NCBI RefSeq assembly: GCF_022479115.1
Contig: NZ_CP092497.1
Span: 5,084,001 to 5,148,000 of the forward strand
Direction of reading: 5' to 3'
Source: Amycolatopsis sp. EV170708-02-1
Lineage (GTDB): Bacteria > Actinomycetota > Actinomycetes > Mycobacteriales > Pseudonocardiaceae
DNA: 64,000 nt
The notes under the pieces are model-generated. The model ran no database searches. It saw nothing but the letters and a program-made list of their open reading frames with translations, and was not told where the DNA came from. Every line of letters begins with the position of its first letter. The stretch's first letter is position 1. Positions 8,942 to 17,848 of this stretch are shown here, piece after piece. The translations under genes were made by a program, and so were the position numbers.

Positions 8942-10139
8942 GGTTTGACTCCCGGCACGGTGACCCGCACGATCCACTGCCTGCCACTGGGGCCGGCGCT
9001 GAGGTCGGCGCCGAGCTGGGCCGCCCGGACGGCCATCCCGGCCAGTCCGGACCCGTCCTCCGCCGCGCGCCGGACGGTGGCGGGGAGGGTGTTGCTGACG
9101 ACGAGGTTCAACCCCGAACGGCCGGCGTTCAGCCGCACCTCCGCGGTCGCTCCGGGGGCGTGCTTGACGACGTTGACAAGTGATTCCTGCACGATCCGGT
9201 AGAGGCCCAATCCTTCCGAGGCGCCTACCCGGCCGAGGTCGCCTTCCTGTGTATAGCGCACCGCCAGTCCGGCGCTGCGGGTGCGTTCCACCAGCGTCGC
9301 GATGTCCTCCACGCCCGGCAGCGGGGCGCTGCCCGACGGCGAGTCGGCGAGCAGGCCGACCGTGCGGCGGATGTCGGCCATCGCGGCGCGTCCCACCTGC
9401 TCGGCTTCGGTCAGCGCTTCGATCGCCTCGTCGACGTCGCGGTCCTGCTGCAACGCATGCCGGGCACCGGTCAGGTGCAGCAGGGTGATGCTGAGCGAAT
9501 GGCCGACGACGTCGTGCACCTCACGCGCGATGCGCTGGCGTTCGGCGAGCAGGGCCTTGTCACGGGAGGCGTCGCGGTTTCCGCGTTCGGCGGCCAGCAC
9601 CCTGGTGTACCAGCGGTCATGAGCCCGCCACTGAGGCCGAGCAGAACCGCGACCATGTACACCGGCCCACCGATCAGCCCGCCCCAGATCCCCGCCACGA
9701 GGAGCACCGCCTCCGCCGCGAACGTGACGAGGGCGATCCCCCACGTCGTCCGCAGGACACTGCCCGCTTCGGTGGCCGCGACCAACAGCAGCAACGGCGC
9801 GAAATCCGGGAGCGCGGGCTCGACGAGCAGGACGGCGGCGGCGGCGATCAGCGCCGCCACCCGCGCCCACGGCACGACCCAGCCGGTGATCACCCAGGCC
9901 AGCGGTGTGGCGATCACGAGCAGCCCGCCCAGCGCGACCGGCTGCGGCGGCGCCAGGGCGTCCCGCTGCACCACCGCGATCACGGCGAAGACCACGCTCA
10001 GGAAGGTGGAACTCACCGGAACCCACCAGGGCAGGGCGAGCCCGGCACGGGTGAGGCTCTCCTGCGCCCGTGCCCGGAATCGGTCCCGCAAGATCTCCAG
10101 CACGGACATCAGCCTAGGAAGTGCCGGGAAGCGAGTCAT
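8938..10139 (-). CDS. Sensor histidine kinase (HisKA_3 type), frameshifted in this sequence
   Basis: The N-terminal half is a membrane domain with about five or six hydrophobic segments (LSVVFAVIAVV, PVALGGLLVIATPLAWVI and others). The C-terminal half has RIAREVHDVVGHSLSITLLH with the phosphoacceptor histidine, an N-box GLYRIVQESLVNVVKHAP and a G-box GSGLAGMAVRAAQLG. The halves are in different frames and join near 9612-9621. Adding one C to the GACCGC stretch on the coding strand gives an uninterrupted LMTRWYTRVLAAERG. A sequencing error is more likely than a real mutation, because the partner regulator is intact and coupled. ATG 10139 and ATG 10109 are both possible starts. Confidence 0.8.
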
Positions 10140-10224
10140 CGTGCGGCGGGCGGCACCCTTCTCCGCCCACGGTAGGAGGCGGGCCGAGCACGGTGGGATG
10201 AAATCCGGATGAAACCCGGGTTGG

Positions 10225-10596
10225 TCATTCCTGGCTGAGCGCGACCCAGTTCAGTTTCTCCTGTTCTCGTTTCGGCAGGCCCGCGACGACGAGGTCGTAG
10301 GAGTCCTCGATCATCTCCCGGACGAAGTCGTCGGTCAGCGAGCCGTCCAGCTCGACGGTGTTCCAGTGTCGTTTGTTCAGGTGGTAGCCGGGGATGATCG
10401 CCGGATGCCCGGCGCGCAACCGGACGGCGAGGTCCGGCTCGCATTTGAGGCTGATCCGCAGCGGTTTCGCCTTGAGCGGGCTGAGCGCGAACACCTTGCC
10501 CGCGACCTTGAACACGCTGTTGTCCTCCCCGAACGGGAACTCCTCCCGGGCGCCGGGGAAGCCGAGGCAGATCTTCCGGAGGGCGGCTGGCTTCAT
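10225..10596 (-). CDS. MmcQ/YjbR-family DNA-binding-like protein
   Basis: A 123-residue protein of the MmcQ/YjbR (CyaY-fold) family. The visible features are an N-terminal LRKICLGFPGAREEFPFGEDN, FKVAGKVFAL, ISLKCEPDLA, the typical PGYHLNKRHWNTVELDG segment, and YDLVVAGLPKREQ near the end. Length is standard for the family. Structural members have a double-wing DNA-binding fold, but a physiological role is not established. ATG 10596 is the family start; the longer open frame upstream is antisense to the SGNH hydrolase. Confidence 0.88.
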   Translation of the reverse strand: MKPAALRKICLGFPGAREEFPFGEDNSVFKVAGKVFALSPLKAKPLRISLKCEPDLAVRLRAGHPAIIPGYHLNKRHWNTVELDGSLTDDFVREMIEDSYDLVVAGLPKREQEKLNWVALSQE

Positions 10597-10710
10597 GGCG
10601 TTCAGGCTAACCGCGACCACCGACAGAAACCTGTCCCGTCCGGGACGTTGACCCGCTGTCGGTGATTCACTGACGATGGGTGGAGCCGACTGGGTGGAGG
10701 CGAAACCGAC

Positions 10711-11925
10711 ATGCGCGTGAAGCAGCTCGCCGTAGCGGGGATCCTGTTGCTGGGCGTGGTACCGGGGGTCGCCGCGGCGGCCCCGCCGTCTCAGATGGAA
10801 CGCGCCGCCCCGAGCGGCTGGGTGGGCACCTGGGCGGCCGCTCCCGCGGCCGGGGTCGCCGGGACCGACAACGGTTACCCGAACTTCTCGATCCGCAACA
10901 TCGTCCACACCAGCGTCGGCGGGCACGAGGTGCGGGTGCGGCTGTCCAACGCCTTCGGCCGGACGCCGGTGCTGTTCGGCCGGGTGACCGTCGCGGTCGC
11001 CGTCGGCCCGGACACCCCGCAGGCCGTGCCCGGCACGATGCGCACGCTGACCTTCGGCGGAGATCGCGAGGTCACCGTGCCGCCGGGCGCCGACATCCTC
11101 AGCGACGGCGCGGCGCTGACGGTGCCGAGGGACGGCGATCTCCTGGTCACCACGTACACGCCGACGCCGTCGGGCCCGGTCACCTACCACCCGTTGGCGA
11201 CGCAGAACTCCTACTTCACCCGGAACGGCGACAAGGCGGCCGACGAGTCGGCGGCGGCGTTCCCGGAGAAGACCGCGGTCTGGCACTACGTGTCCGGAGT
11301 GGATGTCCGTGGCCGGGGGCTGCGGGGCAGCGTCGTGGCGATCGGCGACTCGATCACCGACGGGGCGAACTCGACCTGGGGCGCGAACCTGCGCTGGCCC
11401 GATCAGCTCGCCGACAAGATCAGCGCGCGGACGGGCGTGCTCAACGCCGGGATCAGCGGCAACCGGCTGCTGCTCGACGGCGGCACCTACGGCGTCAACG
11501 CGCTGGCCCGGCTGGACCGCGACGTGCTCGGCCAGTCCGGCGTGCGGACGGCGATCGTGTTCGAGGGCATCAACGACATCCAGCAGACGCCGCACCAGGC
11601 CGACCCGAACAAGATCATCTCGGCGTTGAAGCAGATCGCCGGCCGCGCACACGACCGCGGTCTGCGAGTGCTGGGCGCGACGATCACGCCGTGGAAGGGC
11701 TGGGGTTCGTACACGCCGCAGCTCGAGGAGACCCGGCAGGCGGTGAACCGGTTCATCCGGACGAGCCGGCTCTTCGACGGCTACATCGACTTCGACGCGG
11801 TGATCCGCGACCCCGCCGACCCGCAGCGGATGAAACCCGAGTACGACTCCGGCGATCACCTCCACCCCGGCGACAAGGGCTTCACCGCGATGGCGGACGC
11901 CGTCCCGCTGTCCGGGCTCGGCTAG
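10711..11925 (+). CDS. Secreted SGNH/GDSL hydrolase
   Basis: This 404-residue protein begins with a signal peptide (KQLAVAGILLLGVVPGVAAAAPP). After a beta-rich N-terminal domain (about 35-200) comes an SGNH esterase domain: block I VVAIGDSITDGANS with the catalytic Ser, block II Gly in NAGISGNRLL, block III Asn in FEGINDIQ, and block V GDHLHPGDKG with the Asp-x-x-His pair. It should hydrolyse ester bonds of an extracellular carbohydrate or lipid; the substrate is not evident. GGAGG lies 11 bases before the ATG. It stands alone, divergent from the YjbR gene. Confidence 0.9.
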   Translation: MRVKQLAVAGILLLGVVPGVAAAAPPSQMERAAPSGWVGTWAAAPAAGVAGTDNGYPNFSIRNIVHTSVGGHEVRVRLSNAFGRTPVLFGRVTVAVAVGPDTPQAVPGTMRTLTFGGDREVTVPPGADILSDGAALTVPRDGDLLVTTYTPTPSGPVTYHPLATQNSYFTRNGDKAADESAAAFPEKTAVWHYVSGVDVRGRGLRGSVVAIGDSITDGANSTWGANLRWPDQLADKISARTGVLNAGISGNRLLLDGGTYGVNALARLDRDVLGQSGVRTAIVFEGINDIQQTPHQADPNKIISALKQIAGRAHDRGLRVLGATITPWKGWGSYTPQLEETRQAVNRFIRTSRLFDGYIDFDAVIRDPADPQRMKPEYDSGDHLHPGDKGFTAMADAVPLSGLG

Positions 11926-11970
11926 GAATCAAGGGCTGCGCCGGGCGGTCCGGTGGGGCACGATGAACTG

Positions 11971-13356
11971 ATGGCGAGCAGCGACAGCGGGATCCGGGAG
12001 ACGGCGCGGCTGGTCCGGTTCGCCGAACACGAAGCGCGAGCCGAAACCCTCCGGGCACAGCTCGCCGATCTCCACGGCACCATCCGGCTGGCGAAGCGGA
12101 CGTCGAACCTGTTCCGGGCACGGAAGGCGACCAGCACCCCGGGGCTGGACGTCTCGGGATTCACGCACGTGCTCGACGTCGATCCCTTGGCGCGCACGGC
12201 CGACGTCGAAGGCATGGTCACTTACGAGCAGCTGGTGGACGCGACCCTGCCCCACGGGTTGATGCCGCTGGTCGTGCCGCAGCTCAAGACGATCACGCTC
12301 GGCGGCGCGGTCACCGGCCTCGGCATCGAGTCGTCCTCGTTCCGCAACGGGCTCGTGCACGAGTCGGTGCTGGAGATGGAGCTGCTCACCGGCGACGGCC
12401 GGATCGTCGTCGCCAGGCCGGACAACGAGCACAGCGAGCTCTTCCACGGCTTCCCGAACTCGTACGGGACACTCGGCTACGCGTTGCGGTTGAAGATCGA
12501 GCTGGAGCCGGTCAAGCCGTACGTCCGGCTCGACCACGTCCGGTACGAAGACCTAGAGGAGTACTTCGCGGCGCTCGGCGAGGCCTGCCGCAGCGGGTCG
12601 GCCGACTTCGTGGACGGAACGGTCTTCGGGCCGGGCGAGCAGTACTTGACCCTGGGCACCTTCACCTCGTCGGCGCCGGTGACCAGCGATTACACCTGGC
12701 TCGACATCTACTACAAGTCGATCCGCTCCCGCGAGACCGACCACTTGAGCGTCCGGGACTACCTGTGGCGCTGGGACACGGACTGGTTCTGGTGCTCGCG
12801 GGCGTTCGGCGTGCAGCACCGGCTCCCCCGGCTGCTGCTGGGCAGGCGGCTGCTGCGGTCGTCGGTCTACTGGAAGGTCGTGGCGCTCGATCGCCGGTTC
12901 GGGATCGCCGCGAAACTGCTCAAGCTGCGCCGTCTTCCGCCGGAAGAGACCGTGGTCCAGGACATCGAAGTGCCGCTGTCGCGGGCCGCGGAGTTCCTGG
13001 ACTTCTTCCGCCGCGAGATCCCGATCAGCCCGGTGTGGGTCTGCCCGCTGAAGCAGCGGCCGGGCGGCGTGAACTCGCCGCTGTACGAGATGGACCCCGA
13101 AACGCTGTACGTCAACTTCGGGTTCTGGTCCGCGGTGCCACTGGACCCGGGCGAGGCGCCGGATACGCACAATCGGCTGATCGAGGCCGAAGTGACCCGG
13201 CTCGGCGGGCGGAAATCGCTGTATTCCGACAGTTTCTATGCCGAAGAGGAGTTCTGGCGGCTCTACAACGGCGACGCCTACCGGAAACTTAAGACGGCCT
13301 ACGACCCCGACGGCCGCCTGCTCGACCTGTACGCGAAATGCGTGCGGCGGCGGTGA
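11971..13356 (+). CDS. bfaA: FAD-binding oxidoreductase, probable reductase of 10-methylene fatty acids (BfaA/TmsA-like)
   Basis: About 461 residues with an FAD-binding PCMH-type domain: YEQLVDATLPHGLMPLVVP followed by TITLGGAVTGLGIESSSFRNG, a signature shared with the DHCR24/DIMINUTO branch. Directly downstream (27 bases) is a cyclopropane-synthase-like methyltransferase. This gene pair, in this order, makes 10-methyl branched fatty acids (tuberculostearate type) in mycobacteria and relatives: the methyltransferase converts oleoyl chains to 10-methylene and the FAD enzyme reduces them. The function is assigned by family and pairing. ATG 11971 is preferred to GTG 11953; neither has a strong ribosome site. 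Confidence 0.85.
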   Translation: MASSDSGIRETARLVRFAEHEARAETLRAQLADLHGTIRLAKRTSNLFRARKATSTPGLDVSGFTHVLDVDPLARTADVEGMVTYEQLVDATLPHGLMPLVVPQLKTITLGGAVTGLGIESSSFRNGLVHESVLEMELLTGDGRIVVARPDNEHSELFHGFPNSYGTLGYALRLKIELEPVKPYVRLDHVRYEDLEEYFAALGEACRSGSADFVDGTVFGPGEQYLTLGTFTSSAPVTSDYTWLDIYYKSIRSRETDHLSVRDYLWRWDTDWFWCSRAFGVQHRLPRLLLGRRLLRSSVYWKVVALDRRFGIAAKLLKLRRLPPEETVVQDIEVPLSRAAEFLDFFRREIPISPVWVCPLKQRPGGVNSPLYEMDPETLYVNFGFWSAVPLDPGEAPDTHNRLIEAEVTRLGGRKSLYSDSFYAEEEFWRLYNGDAYRKLKTAYDPDGRLLDLYAKCVRRR

Positions 13357-13383
13357 TCGGGCCCGGGGAGAAGAGAGACGACC

Positions 13384-14646
13384 ATGGCTGGGACGACTAC
13401 CGTCGGGAAGATCTTCGAGCGGTTGCTCGGCCCGAGCGCCGAAGTGTCCATCACCGCCTACGACGGCAGCACGAGCGGCCCGGCGGACGCGCCGGTGTCG
13501 ATCCGGGTGCGGTCGCCGCTGGCGTTGACGTATCTGATGTCGTCCCCTGGCGACCTCGGGCTCGCCCGTGCCTACGTCGCCGGCGCGCTCGACGTGGACG
13601 GCGATCTCTACACGGCGTTGCGCGCGCTCGTTTCCCAGGTCGATCAGCTCAGCGCCGCGGACCGGTTGTGGCTGCTGCGTGAGCTCGGGCCGAGGCACCT
13701 GCGCCGCGTCGCCCCACCCGCCGAAGAACTGCCGAGCCGCGCCAAGCGTGTCTTCGACGGGCTACGGCACTCGAAAGCGCGAGACAGCAACGCGATCTCG
13801 AACCATTACGACGTCTCGAACCGGTTCTACGAACTGGTGCTCGGCCCGTCGATGGCCTACACCTGCGCCGCGTATCCGTCCGACGACGCGTCGCTGGAAG
13901 AGGCGCAGGCGCACAAATTCGACCTGGTGTGCCGGAAACTGGGGCTCCGGCCCGGGATGCGGCTGCTGGACGTCGGCTGCGGCTGGGGCGGGATGGTCGA
14001 GCACGCCGTCGAGAACTACGGCGTCGAGGCGCTGGGTGTCACCCTTTCGCGCGAGCAGGCGCAGTGGGCGCAGAAGGACATCGTGACCAAGGGGCTCGCG
14101 GACAAGGCCGAAGTACGGCATCTCGACTACCGCGACGTCACCGAAACGGGTTTCGACGCGGTGTCGTCGATCGGGCTCACCGAGCACATCGGCGCGCGCA
14201 ACCTTCCGTCGTACTTCCGTTTCCTCGCCGGGAAACTCAAACCGCGCGGGCGTTTGCTGAACCACAGCATCACCAACCCGGACACCTCCGTCCCGCACCG
14301 GTCACGCGGGTTCATCGACCGCTACGTCTTCCCCGACGGCGAGCTGGAGTCCGTCGGCGAGATCGCCACCGCGATGCACGACAGCGGGCTGGAGGTGCGG
14401 CATTCCGAGAACCTCCGCGAGCATTACGCCACCACCCTCGGCGCCTGGTGCGCCAACCTCGACGCGAACTGGGACGAGGCCGTCGCCGAAGCGGGCGCCG
14501 GCCGGAGCCGCGTCTGGGCGCTGTACATGGCCGCGTGCCGCCTCGCCTTCGAGCGGCGGGAGATCGAACTGCACCAGGTGCTCGGGGTGAAGGCCGGCCC
14601 GGACGGCGACGCGGGCATGCCGCTGCGGCCGGACTGGGGCGTTTAG
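13384..14646 (+). CDS. bfaB: Cyclopropane-fatty-acid-synthase-family methyltransferase (BfaB/TmsB-like)
   Basis: A 420-residue SAM-dependent methyltransferase. The N-terminal ~130 residues are a lipid-binding-like region. Then come SNHYDVSNRFYELVLGPSM, the CFAS signature MAYTCAAYP, SAM motif I LLDVGCGWGGMVEHA near residue 200, and SIGLTEHIGARNLPSYF with the active-site region. It should methylate the double bond of phospholipid-bound oleate to the 10-methylene intermediate that the upstream FAD enzyme reduces. GGGGAGAAGAG lies upstream of the ATG. Its TAG (14644-14646) overlaps the TAA of the convergent ThDP-enzyme gene. Confidence 0.9.
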   Translation: MAGTTTVGKIFERLLGPSAEVSITAYDGSTSGPADAPVSIRVRSPLALTYLMSSPGDLGLARAYVAGALDVDGDLYTALRALVSQVDQLSAADRLWLLRELGPRHLRRVAPPAEELPSRAKRVFDGLRHSKARDSNAISNHYDVSNRFYELVLGPSMAYTCAAYPSDDASLEEAQAHKFDLVCRKLGLRPGMRLLDVGCGWGGMVEHAVENYGVEALGVTLSREQAQWAQKDIVTKGLADKAEVRHLDYRDVTETGFDAVSSIGLTEHIGARNLPSYFRFLAGKLKPRGRLLNHSITNPDTSVPHRSRGFIDRYVFPDGELESVGEIATAMHDSGLEVRHSENLREHYATTLGAWCANLDANWDEAVAEAGAGRSRVWALYMAACRLAFERREIELHQVLGVKAGPDGDAGMPLRPDWGV

Positions 14647-16253
14647 TGGCGGAACGCCTCGGCGAGCCACCACGAGCCGCCGTCGTCGGCGATCTTGGCG
14701 TCGACGACGAGCGGCGCGTCCCGTGATCCGTCGAGCCAAACCTTGACGGCGGCGAGATCCTCGGCCGACCGCACGGTGACCCCGGCGCAGCCGAAACCGC
14801 GTCCGATCGCCGCGATGTCGGTGTCGGGGAACCGGACCGTCGTCATGTCCGCGGCACCGAAGTGGTGGATCTCGGCGCCGTACGCCGCGTCGTTGTAGAC
14901 GATGACGACGAGCGGGATCCGTAGCCGCACGGCGGTTTCCAGCTCGGCGACGGCCATGTGGAACCCGCCGTCGCCCACCCCGAGCACCGGCAGCCGCTCC
15001 GGCCGGGCCAGCGCGGCGCCGATCGCCGTCCCGAGGCCCAGCCCGATGCTCTGGAACGCCTGCGTGAAGCAGAAACCGTTCTCGTCGGGGACGGACAGGT
15101 ACGCGCTCGGGTAGCCCATGAAGTTGCCGGAGTCGATCGAAACCACCCGTTCGGCGGGCAAGATCTCGTCGAGACGGCGGCTGAGCGTACGTGGATCGAT
15201 CCGTCCGCCGCCGGATAGGTCGTTATACGGGACGTCGTTCCATCGTGTGCTTTCGGGGATTTCGCGGTGGCTTTCGTGGCCCCGCCTGACGAGTTCGGCG
15301 TGCACGTCCACGGCCGTGCTGGTGACGTCGCCGACGACGCCCAGGTCGATCGTCCGGTGCGCGCCGAGCGCCGCCTGATCGACGTCGACCTGGACCAGCC
15401 GGGCACCCGGGCCGAGCAGCGTGCCGTGCCGGGTGGTCCACATGTTCAGCGCGCACCCCCAGCCGATCACGAGGTCGGCGTCCTTGACGAGGTCTGCCGC
15501 TCGCGGCGACGAGAAGCCGCCCGAGATCCCGATCGCGAAGGGGTCGTCGTGGAAGAGGCCGTGCGCCACCGCCGAAGTCGCGAGCAGTGCGCCAGAGACC
15601 TCCGCGAGCTCCTTGAGTGGTTTGGCGCTCTCACGCGCGCCGCGGCCGGCGATGAACACCGGCCGCCGCGCTTCGACGAGGAGCGCGGCCAGCTCCGCGA
15701 TCGCCTCCGCGCTCGGGCGGATCGACGCCGGGCCGGGGACTTCCGGGACCGGGACCGCTTCGGGCGCTTCCTGGGCTTGGACGTCGAGAGGAAGGTTGAG
15801 CAGGACGGTCCGTCGCCGCTGCACGGCCGTCCGATAGGCGCGGACGGTGTCGGCGACCGCGGTGCGCGCGCCGTGCACGCGTTCGGGCTCCGCGCCGACG
15901 GCGGCCGCGAGCGCGTCCTGGCCGACCCGGAAGTTCGACAGCACCGCCGACGCCGCGGTGTCCCCGGCCAAGACGATCATCGGCGTCCGGCTCTTGGCCG
16001 CCTCGGTGATCCCGGTGAGCGCGTTGGTCAGCCCGCAGCCCTGATGGAGACTCAGAACCGGCACCTGACCGCTCATCCGGGCGTACGCGTCGGCCATGCT
16101 CGCCGCGCCGCCCTCGTGCCGCGCGGCGACGAACCGCGCACCGCCGGCCCGCAACCCGTTGGTGGCCTCGAAGTTGCCGCTGCCCACGACCCCGAACGCC
16201 ATGCCGACGCCGAGCTCCGCGAGCGTGCGGCCGACCAGCTCCGCGACGTTCAT
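14643..16253 (-). CDS. Thiamine-diphosphate-dependent enzyme (acetolactate-synthase-like)
   Basis: A 536-residue enzyme with the three-domain ThDP fold. The activating glutamate is in AARHEGGAASMADAYARM near residue 47, and the ThDP/Mg motif GVGDGG...YNDAAYG is near 430-460. It is shorter than biosynthetic acetolactate synthase and has no small-subunit partner nearby, so it is more likely a decarboxylase, lyase or carboligase in a catabolic pathway. The start ATG overlaps the TGA of the upstream cyclase gene (ATGA), so the two are translationally coupled. The substrate cannot be deduced from sequence alone. Confidence 0.88.
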   Translation of the reverse strand: MNVAELVGRTLAELGVGMAFGVVGSGNFEATNGLRAGGARFVAARHEGGAASMADAYARMSGQVPVLSLHQGCGLTNALTGITEAAKSRTPMIVLAGDTAASAVLSNFRVGQDALAAAVGAEPERVHGARTAVADTVRAYRTAVQRRRTVLLNLPLDVQAQEAPEAVPVPEVPGPASIRPSAEAIAELAALLVEARRPVFIAGRGARESAKPLKELAEVSGALLATSAVAHGLFHDDPFAIGISGGFSSPRAADLVKDADLVIGWGCALNMWTTRHGTLLGPGARLVQVDVDQAALGAHRTIDLGVVGDVTSTAVDVHAELVRRGHESHREIPESTRWNDVPYNDLSGGGRIDPRTLSRRLDEILPAERVVSIDSGNFMGYPSAYLSVPDENGFCFTQAFQSIGLGLGTAIGAALARPERLPVLGVGDGGFHMAVAELETAVRLRIPLVVIVYNDAAYGAEIHHFGAADMTTVRFPDTDIAAIGRGFGCAGVTVRSAEDLAAVKVWLDGSRDAPLVVDAKIADDGGSWWLAEAFRH

Positions 16254-17026
16254 GCCCGCTCGACCAGCGCGTAGACCCTGGCGGGACTGCCGGAACCGCC
16301 GACGATCGGGAGCGGGCTGACGACCAGCAGCGATCCGGTGGGCGGCAGGCTCGCCAGGTTCTGCAACTGCGTCAAGCCGTGTTTTCCCGCGCCCAGAAGA
16401 AGTTCGTGGCACGGGAAGGCCGGTTCGAGTGCGAGTGCCTGCCCCGCGTCGGTGCCGACGGTCTCGACCCCGAACCCGGTGATCGGCGCCTCCTCCGCGA
16501 GCCAGCGAGCGCACTCCCCCGACACACCCGGGGTGTGCGGACCGTTCTCGTCGTTGTTGAGGAAGGTCTCCTGATCATGCGAACGAGCGTCCCAGCCCGT
16601 GCGGTAGAGCAGCCAGCCACCATCGGGCAGCGGCCCGTTCACCCGCTCCCACTCACGGATGTCTTCCACGGAAAGCAGGAAGTCCGGGTCTTCGGCCGCG
16701 CGAGCCGACGCGTCGAGCACCACGGCCGGGGCGACCAGCGTGCGCAACGGCACCTCGGAGACGTCGTGGCCGTCCTTTCCCGACACCCAGTGCACGGGGA
16801 CGTCGAGGTGGGTCCCGGTGTGCTCGCCGGTGTGGATGTTGTTCCAGTACCAGCGCGGCCCGCGTTCGTCGTACCGGCTGATCTCCTCCAGGCCGAACGG
16901 GATCGTGTTCGCGAACGGCTCCGGCAGCCGGAGGATCGGGGTGCTCGCGCTCAACGGGGCGGTGAGATCGACGACCTCGATCGCGCCCGTGGTGATCGCG
17001 GAGTTCAGCTGGGCCAACAACGACAT
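16250..17026 (-). CDS. Cyclase-family metal-dependent hydrolase (kynurenine-formamidase/isatin-hydrolase-like)
   Basis: A 258-residue protein of the bacterial cyclase family. The metal-binding signature HTGEHTGTHLDVPVHW is near residue 76, followed by DVSEVPLRTLV and a C-terminal GFGVETVGTDAG with PCHELLLGAGKHGLTQL. Family members hydrolyse amide or lactam bonds (N-formylkynurenine, isatin, cyclic amides) using Mn or Zn. GGGAGG lies 6 bases before ATG 17026. It is the first gene of a two-gene operon with the ThDP enzyme, so it probably makes the acid that enzyme acts on (inference). Confidence 0.88.
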   Translation of the reverse strand: MSLLAQLNSAITTGAIEVVDLTAPLSASTPILRLPEPFANTIPFGLEEISRYDERGPRWYWNNIHTGEHTGTHLDVPVHWVSGKDGHDVSEVPLRTLVAPAVVLDASARAAEDPDFLLSVEDIREWERVNGPLPDGGWLLYRTGWDARSHDQETFLNNDENGPHTPGVSGECARWLAEEAPITGFGVETVGTDAGQALALEPAFPCHELLLGAGKHGLTQLQNLASLPPTGSLLVVSPLPIVGGSGSPARVYALVERA

Positions 17027-17125
17027 GCGTGCCTCCCGGAAGTGACTGCGGCGTCCCGGCCACCTTAGGCGGGTTTCGGGCACGATGGGTGCCGGGACGT
17101 CGCCGATACGCCGAGGAGGAGATCG

Positions 17126-17602
17126 ATGGTCGAGGTGGCACTGCGGCCGGTCGAGGATCGCGACCTGGACACCTTGTACGAGCTGATGCGTGACCCCGAA
17201 TCGGTCCGGATGGCCGCGTTCATCGCCAGGGATCCCGACGATCGCGAAGCCTTCGACCTCCACATGGCGAAGTTGAGGACTTCTCCTGATCTCATCCTGC
17301 GCGCGGTGACCGGTGACGGACGATTCCTCGGCACCATCGGCAGGTTCTTCGTGGACGGCGACGCGGAAATCACCTACTGGATCGACCGTGCGGTTTGGGG
17401 GCGGGGCGTCGCCAGCCGAGCCCTTGCGCTCCTTCTGGAGATGGTCGAGGACCGGCCTCTGTATGCGCGCGCCGCGAGCGACAATCTCGGGTCACTTCGG
17501 GTGCTGAGGAAGGCGGGCTTCGCCGTCGTCGGCACCGAGATCGCTTACGCGTCCGCTCGGGACGCCGAGATCGAAGAAACCATTCTGCGCCTTGACGGTT
17601 GA
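17126..17602 (+). CDS. GNAT-family N-acetyltransferase
   Basis: A 158-residue GNAT protein of the RimJ/RimL-like branch. Visible are the N-terminal LRPVEDRDLDTLYELMRD, FLGTIGRFFVDGDAEITYWI (beta strands 2-4), the acetyl-CoA loop RAVWGRGVASRALALLLE and the C-terminal NLGSLRVLRKAGFAVVG. It should transfer an acetyl group to an amine of a small molecule or protein N-terminus; the substrate is unknown. AGGAGGAG precedes the ATG. It stands alone, divergent from the cyclase operon. Confidence 0.9.
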   Translation: MVEVALRPVEDRDLDTLYELMRDPESVRMAAFIARDPDDREAFDLHMAKLRTSPDLILRAVTGDGRFLGTIGRFFVDGDAEITYWIDRAVWGRGVASRALALLLEMVEDRPLYARAASDNLGSLRVLRKAGFAVVGTEIAYASARDAEIEETILRLDG

Positions 17603-17848
17603 GGCCAAGGGTCTGGGATCAGAGTGGTCCAGCTGGATGACGAGTGCCAATCAGAGCCAGACCATCTTCAGGATGCGGCGCCGCCCAGTCTTCGCCGATG
17701 CCGCGAAAGAGGCTTTCGCGACGTACTGCGTTTTCCCTACCCATCAATAACTCCTGACACGCCCGGACCTACATCGCCAGAATGCGAAACCAATTCTAGA
17801 GCACTTTTCACATTCGCACACTTGTTCGATTCTTGGTATTCTTGTGGG
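17603..17848 (+). promoter_or_regulatory. AT-richer promoter region with an SOS-box-like site (17814-17829)
   Basis: This 246-base gap is visibly richer in A/T than its surroundings. TCGCACACTTGTTCGA at 17814-17829 differs at one position from the actinobacterial LexA consensus TCGAAC-N4-GTTCGA. TATTCT at 17837-17842 is a possible -10 element just before GTG 17849. 13E12-family genes in mycobacteria are known to be SOS-controlled, which fits. No other gene is evident here. Confidence 0.6.

Noticed and set aside
8259..8987. N-terminal extension of the first SARP to 1203 codons
   Set aside because: It is another frame of the response-regulator gene; the SARP family start and ribosome site are at ATG 8258.
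10597..11865. Upstream extension of the YjbR frame to 546 codons
   Set aside because: The extension is antisense to the SGNH hydrolase, which has a signal peptide and catalytic blocks; only the last 123 codons match the YjbR family.
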